From a virus: a DNA stretch of 50,222 nt. Of the stretch, positions 48,761 to 50,222 are shown one piece after another (the first letter of the stretch is position 1; each line of letters starts with the position of its first letter). Made by a program: the position numbers and the translations under genes. Under the pieces are notes generated by a model. That model was not told the origin of the DNA, made no database searches, and worked only from the letters and a program-made list of their open reading frames with translations. The stretch is from positions 1 to 50,222 of IMG/VR virus record IMGVR_UViG_3300015245_000045. One strand, 5' to 3'.

Positions 48761-49615
48761 ATGAGCGACCCATTCGAGATTGAAGGCCCGGCTCACGTCA
48801 GCGTGAGTGGCGGGCGCACCAGCGGCTACATGCTGTGGCGCATGCTGCAGGCCCACGGAGGCCGCCTGCCCGCTGAAGTGATTCCGATCTTCGCCAACAC
48901 CGGCAAGGAAGATCCAGCGACGCTTCAGTTCGTGCGTGAAATGAGCGACCGCTGGAATGTGCCGATCCGGTGGGTCGAGTACCGCTACACGGAAGAGGTC
49001 GCGCTGCGCTGGCATGAAGTGGGCTTCGACAGCGCCAGCCGCGAGGGCGAGCCCTTCGAAGCTCTAGTGCGCGCCAAGCAGTATCTGCCGAACCCGGTCA
49101 CGCGCTTTTGCACCATCGAACTCAAGATCAGGCCCATCGCCAGACTTGCCAAGGCGCTCGGCCATCCCGGCACGATGGACGACCTCGAACGCGGCGCCAT
49201 CGTCGGCATCCGGGTCGACGAGCCTCGGCGGATCATCAAGATCGGAGACCGCAAGCGGATGCCGCTGGTCGCCGCTGGCGTTGATGTGCGCGAGGTCGGC
49301 GCCTTCTGGCAGGCGCAGCCCTTCGACCTGCAGTTGCCCAACATCAACGGACGCACGCTGCATGGCAACTGCGACCTGTGCTTCCTGAAACCCACCGGGC
49401 AGGTCCTTTCACTGATCAAGGAGAAGCCGGCGCGCGCGATCTGGTGGGCACACATCGAGGACGAGGTTGGCGCCTTCGCCAGTCGCAAGTTCGTGTCGAC
49501 TTCGAGGTTTAGATCCGACCGACCCAGCTATGCGCAGATGCTCGCATTCGCTGGCGATCAACGCGATATGTTCGACCCCGACGAAGAAGCCATCCCGTGC
49601 TTCTGTGGAGACTGA
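48761..49615 (+). CDS. PAPS-reductase-family (PP-loop-type) protein
   Basis: A 284-residue protein. SVSGGRTSGYMLWRML at about 14-29 is the SGGxxS nucleotide-binding (PP-loop) motif. FANTGKEDPATLQFVRE and ITRFC-type (PVTRFCTIELK) segments match phage members of the phosphoadenosine phosphosulfate reductase/adenine nucleotide alpha-hydrolase family. A Cys pair lies at GNCDLCFLKPTG, and CFCGD closes the protein, which may hold a cluster. In phages its substrate is unknown; sulfur transfer or nucleotide modification is possible. Confidence 0.85.
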   Translation: MSDPFEIEGPAHVSVSGGRTSGYMLWRMLQAHGGRLPAEVIPIFANTGKEDPATLQFVREMSDRWNVPIRWVEYRYTEEVALRWHEVGFDSASREGEPFEALVRAKQYLPNPVTRFCTIELKIRPIARLAKALGHPGTMDDLERGAIVGIRVDEPRRIIKIGDRKRMPLVAAGVDVREVGAFWQAQPFDLQLPNINGRTLHGNCDLCFLKPTGQVLSLIKEKPARAIWWAHIEDEVGAFASRKFVSTSRFRSDRPSYAQMLAFAGDQRDMFDPDEEAIPCFCGD

Positions 49616-49619
49616 CTCC

Positions 49620-49979
49620 ATGTCGCTGCGCCTTCTGAAGCCGACCATGCCCGGGCTGCGCTCCAGCCTGCCCATGCTCCAGCACCAAGCGCCAGCGCAG
49701 ATCGTCGAGCGCCTGCGTGGCAAGGGCCTGCTGCTGATGCGCAAGCGCCTGCTGGCGCGCAGTGGCTCCCTGTGCGAGTGCCCCGACTGCAAGGCCGGCT
49801 ATCCGCTGAAGCTCACGTGGGCCACGATGGAGGCCGACCACGTGGTCCCCCTCTACCAAGGTGGGGACAACTCCATCACCAACTTCAGGGCACTGCACAC
49901 CACGTGCCACGCCCGTATCACAGCGCAGCAGGCCGAGGAGCGCCGCCTCACTGGCCGGGTATGGAGTGACGACCTATGA
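49620..49979 (+). CDS. HNH endonuclease
   Basis: A 119-residue protein. Cys54 and Cys57 (CECPDC), ADHVVPLYQGGDNSITNFRA at about 72-91 with His74, and TTCHARIT around Cys96-His97 form the HNH zinc-nuclease core. HNH proteins encoded next to terminase genes assist cos cleavage in HK97-like phages. On the circular map it lies two genes before the small terminase. ATGA overlap with the next gene. Confidence 0.88.
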   Translation: MSLRLLKPTMPGLRSSLPMLQHQAPAQIVERLRGKGLLLMRKRLLARSGSLCECPDCKAGYPLKLTWATMEADHVVPLYQGGDNSITNFRALHTTCHARITAQQAEERRLTGRVWSDDL

Positions 49980-50200
49980 CGTGCGTCCTGCGCCCACCCT
50001 GCGCTGGCCTCTTCGAGTACCCGGGCCAAGGCGGGTGCGTCGTCGGCCTGACCCAAGCCAAGGGCAAGCCCATGCCTGATGAATACAAACGAATCGTGTT
50101 CATGCGATCTCTATTGGGGAATCCACGCTTCGATGTGGGGCGAGGGACGCCCCGAGGGGGGGCGCTAAAAATCGCTCCAGCCGAGGCCGGTCCAACCTAG
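49976..50200 (+). CDS. hypothetical small protein, last rightward gene
   Basis: A 74-residue ORF whose ATG overlaps the HNH stop (ATGA). CVLRPPCAGLFEYPGQGGCV at the N-terminus has three Cys. The C-terminus (RGTPRGGALKIAPAEAG) looks less protein-like, and the 3' end covers a hairpin. Moderate support. Confidence 0.5.
   Translation: MTCVLRPPCAGLFEYPGQGGCVVGLTQAKGKPMPDEYKRIVFMRSLLGNPRFDVGRGTPRGGALKIAPAEAGPT
50148..50164. other. GC hairpin near genome junction
   Basis: Stem cgcccc (50148-50153) / ggggcg (50159-50164), followed by ctaaaaatcg. No T-run on the + strand, so it is not a terminator. It lies between HNH/terminase-linked genes and the methylase gene, the area where a cos site would be expected. 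A role in packaging is only a possibility. Confidence 0.4.
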
Positions 50201-50207
50201 CCCTGCC

Positions 50208-50222
50208 CGCTCCAACGGAAAA
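50208..50222. repeat. 15-bp direct terminal repeat, right copy
   Basis: Identical to bases 1-15. Joining the ends at this repeat puts the non-coding gap between genes 49976 and 40 into one piece of about 65 bp, with no frame broken. This supports a circular map. Confidence 0.85.

Noticed and set aside
50148-50164. An intrinsic terminator after the last rightward gene.
   Set aside because: The stem is followed by ctaaaaatcg with no T-run on the + strand, so it does not meet the rule for a terminator in that direction.

Overview
The window is the essentially complete genome of a temperate, tailed double-stranded DNA phage with a long non-contractile tail (siphovirus-type), about 50.2 kb and GC-rich. 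The last 15 bases repeat the first 15, so the contig is probably circular, or the linear map of a circularising genome. GC content, codon use and a tRNA-Val(CAC) 3' half at the attachment site point to a high-GC proteobacterial host. A betaproteobacterium is my guess; the sequence does not prove it.

Layout, with + strand rightward. (1) 40-3432: DNA methyltransferase with a ParB-like domain, then small and large terminase. (2) 3541-14582: an island of about 30 small, mostly unrecognised genes between terminase and capsid genes. Most are linked by 4-nt ATGA/GTGA overlaps, several encode Cys-rich mini-proteins, and three 55-bp regulatory repeats (9621, 10652, 12084) split the island. An intrinsic terminator at 14621-14653 ends it. 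(3) 14701-34677: virion genes. They include HK97-type prohead protease and major capsid protein, a putative tail tube protein, portal, a collagen-like protein, connectors, tail assembly chaperones with a canonical -1 frameshift signal, tape measure, DUF1833 protein, NlpC/P60 protein, a 1481-residue J-like tail tip protein, fibre and fibre-assembly protein. (4) 34825-44445, - strand: integrase with attP and arm-type repeats, excisionase-like protein, RusA-like resolvase, YqaJ-type exonuclease with a probable annealing partner, and small membrane and DNA-binding proteins. (5) 44446-45005: divergent control region. (6) 45006-50200, + strand: Cro-like regulator, a replication module whose DUF1376-type gene contains a tandem 12-bp repeat array (candidate origin), a PAPS-reductase-like protein and an HNH endonuclease. 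On a circle these continue into the methyltransferase and terminase genes.

The logic is lambda-like. A leftward operon carries recombination and integration genes, and a rightward operon carries Cro, replication, packaging and virion genes. No convincing CI-type repressor and no recognisable endolysin/holin/spanin cassette were found. The best items for follow-up are the frameshift cassette at 23911-23940, the in-gene iteron array at 46891-47006, the triplicated 55-bp element, the attP architecture, and a motif shared by a zinc-ribbon mini-protein and the tape measure C-terminus.
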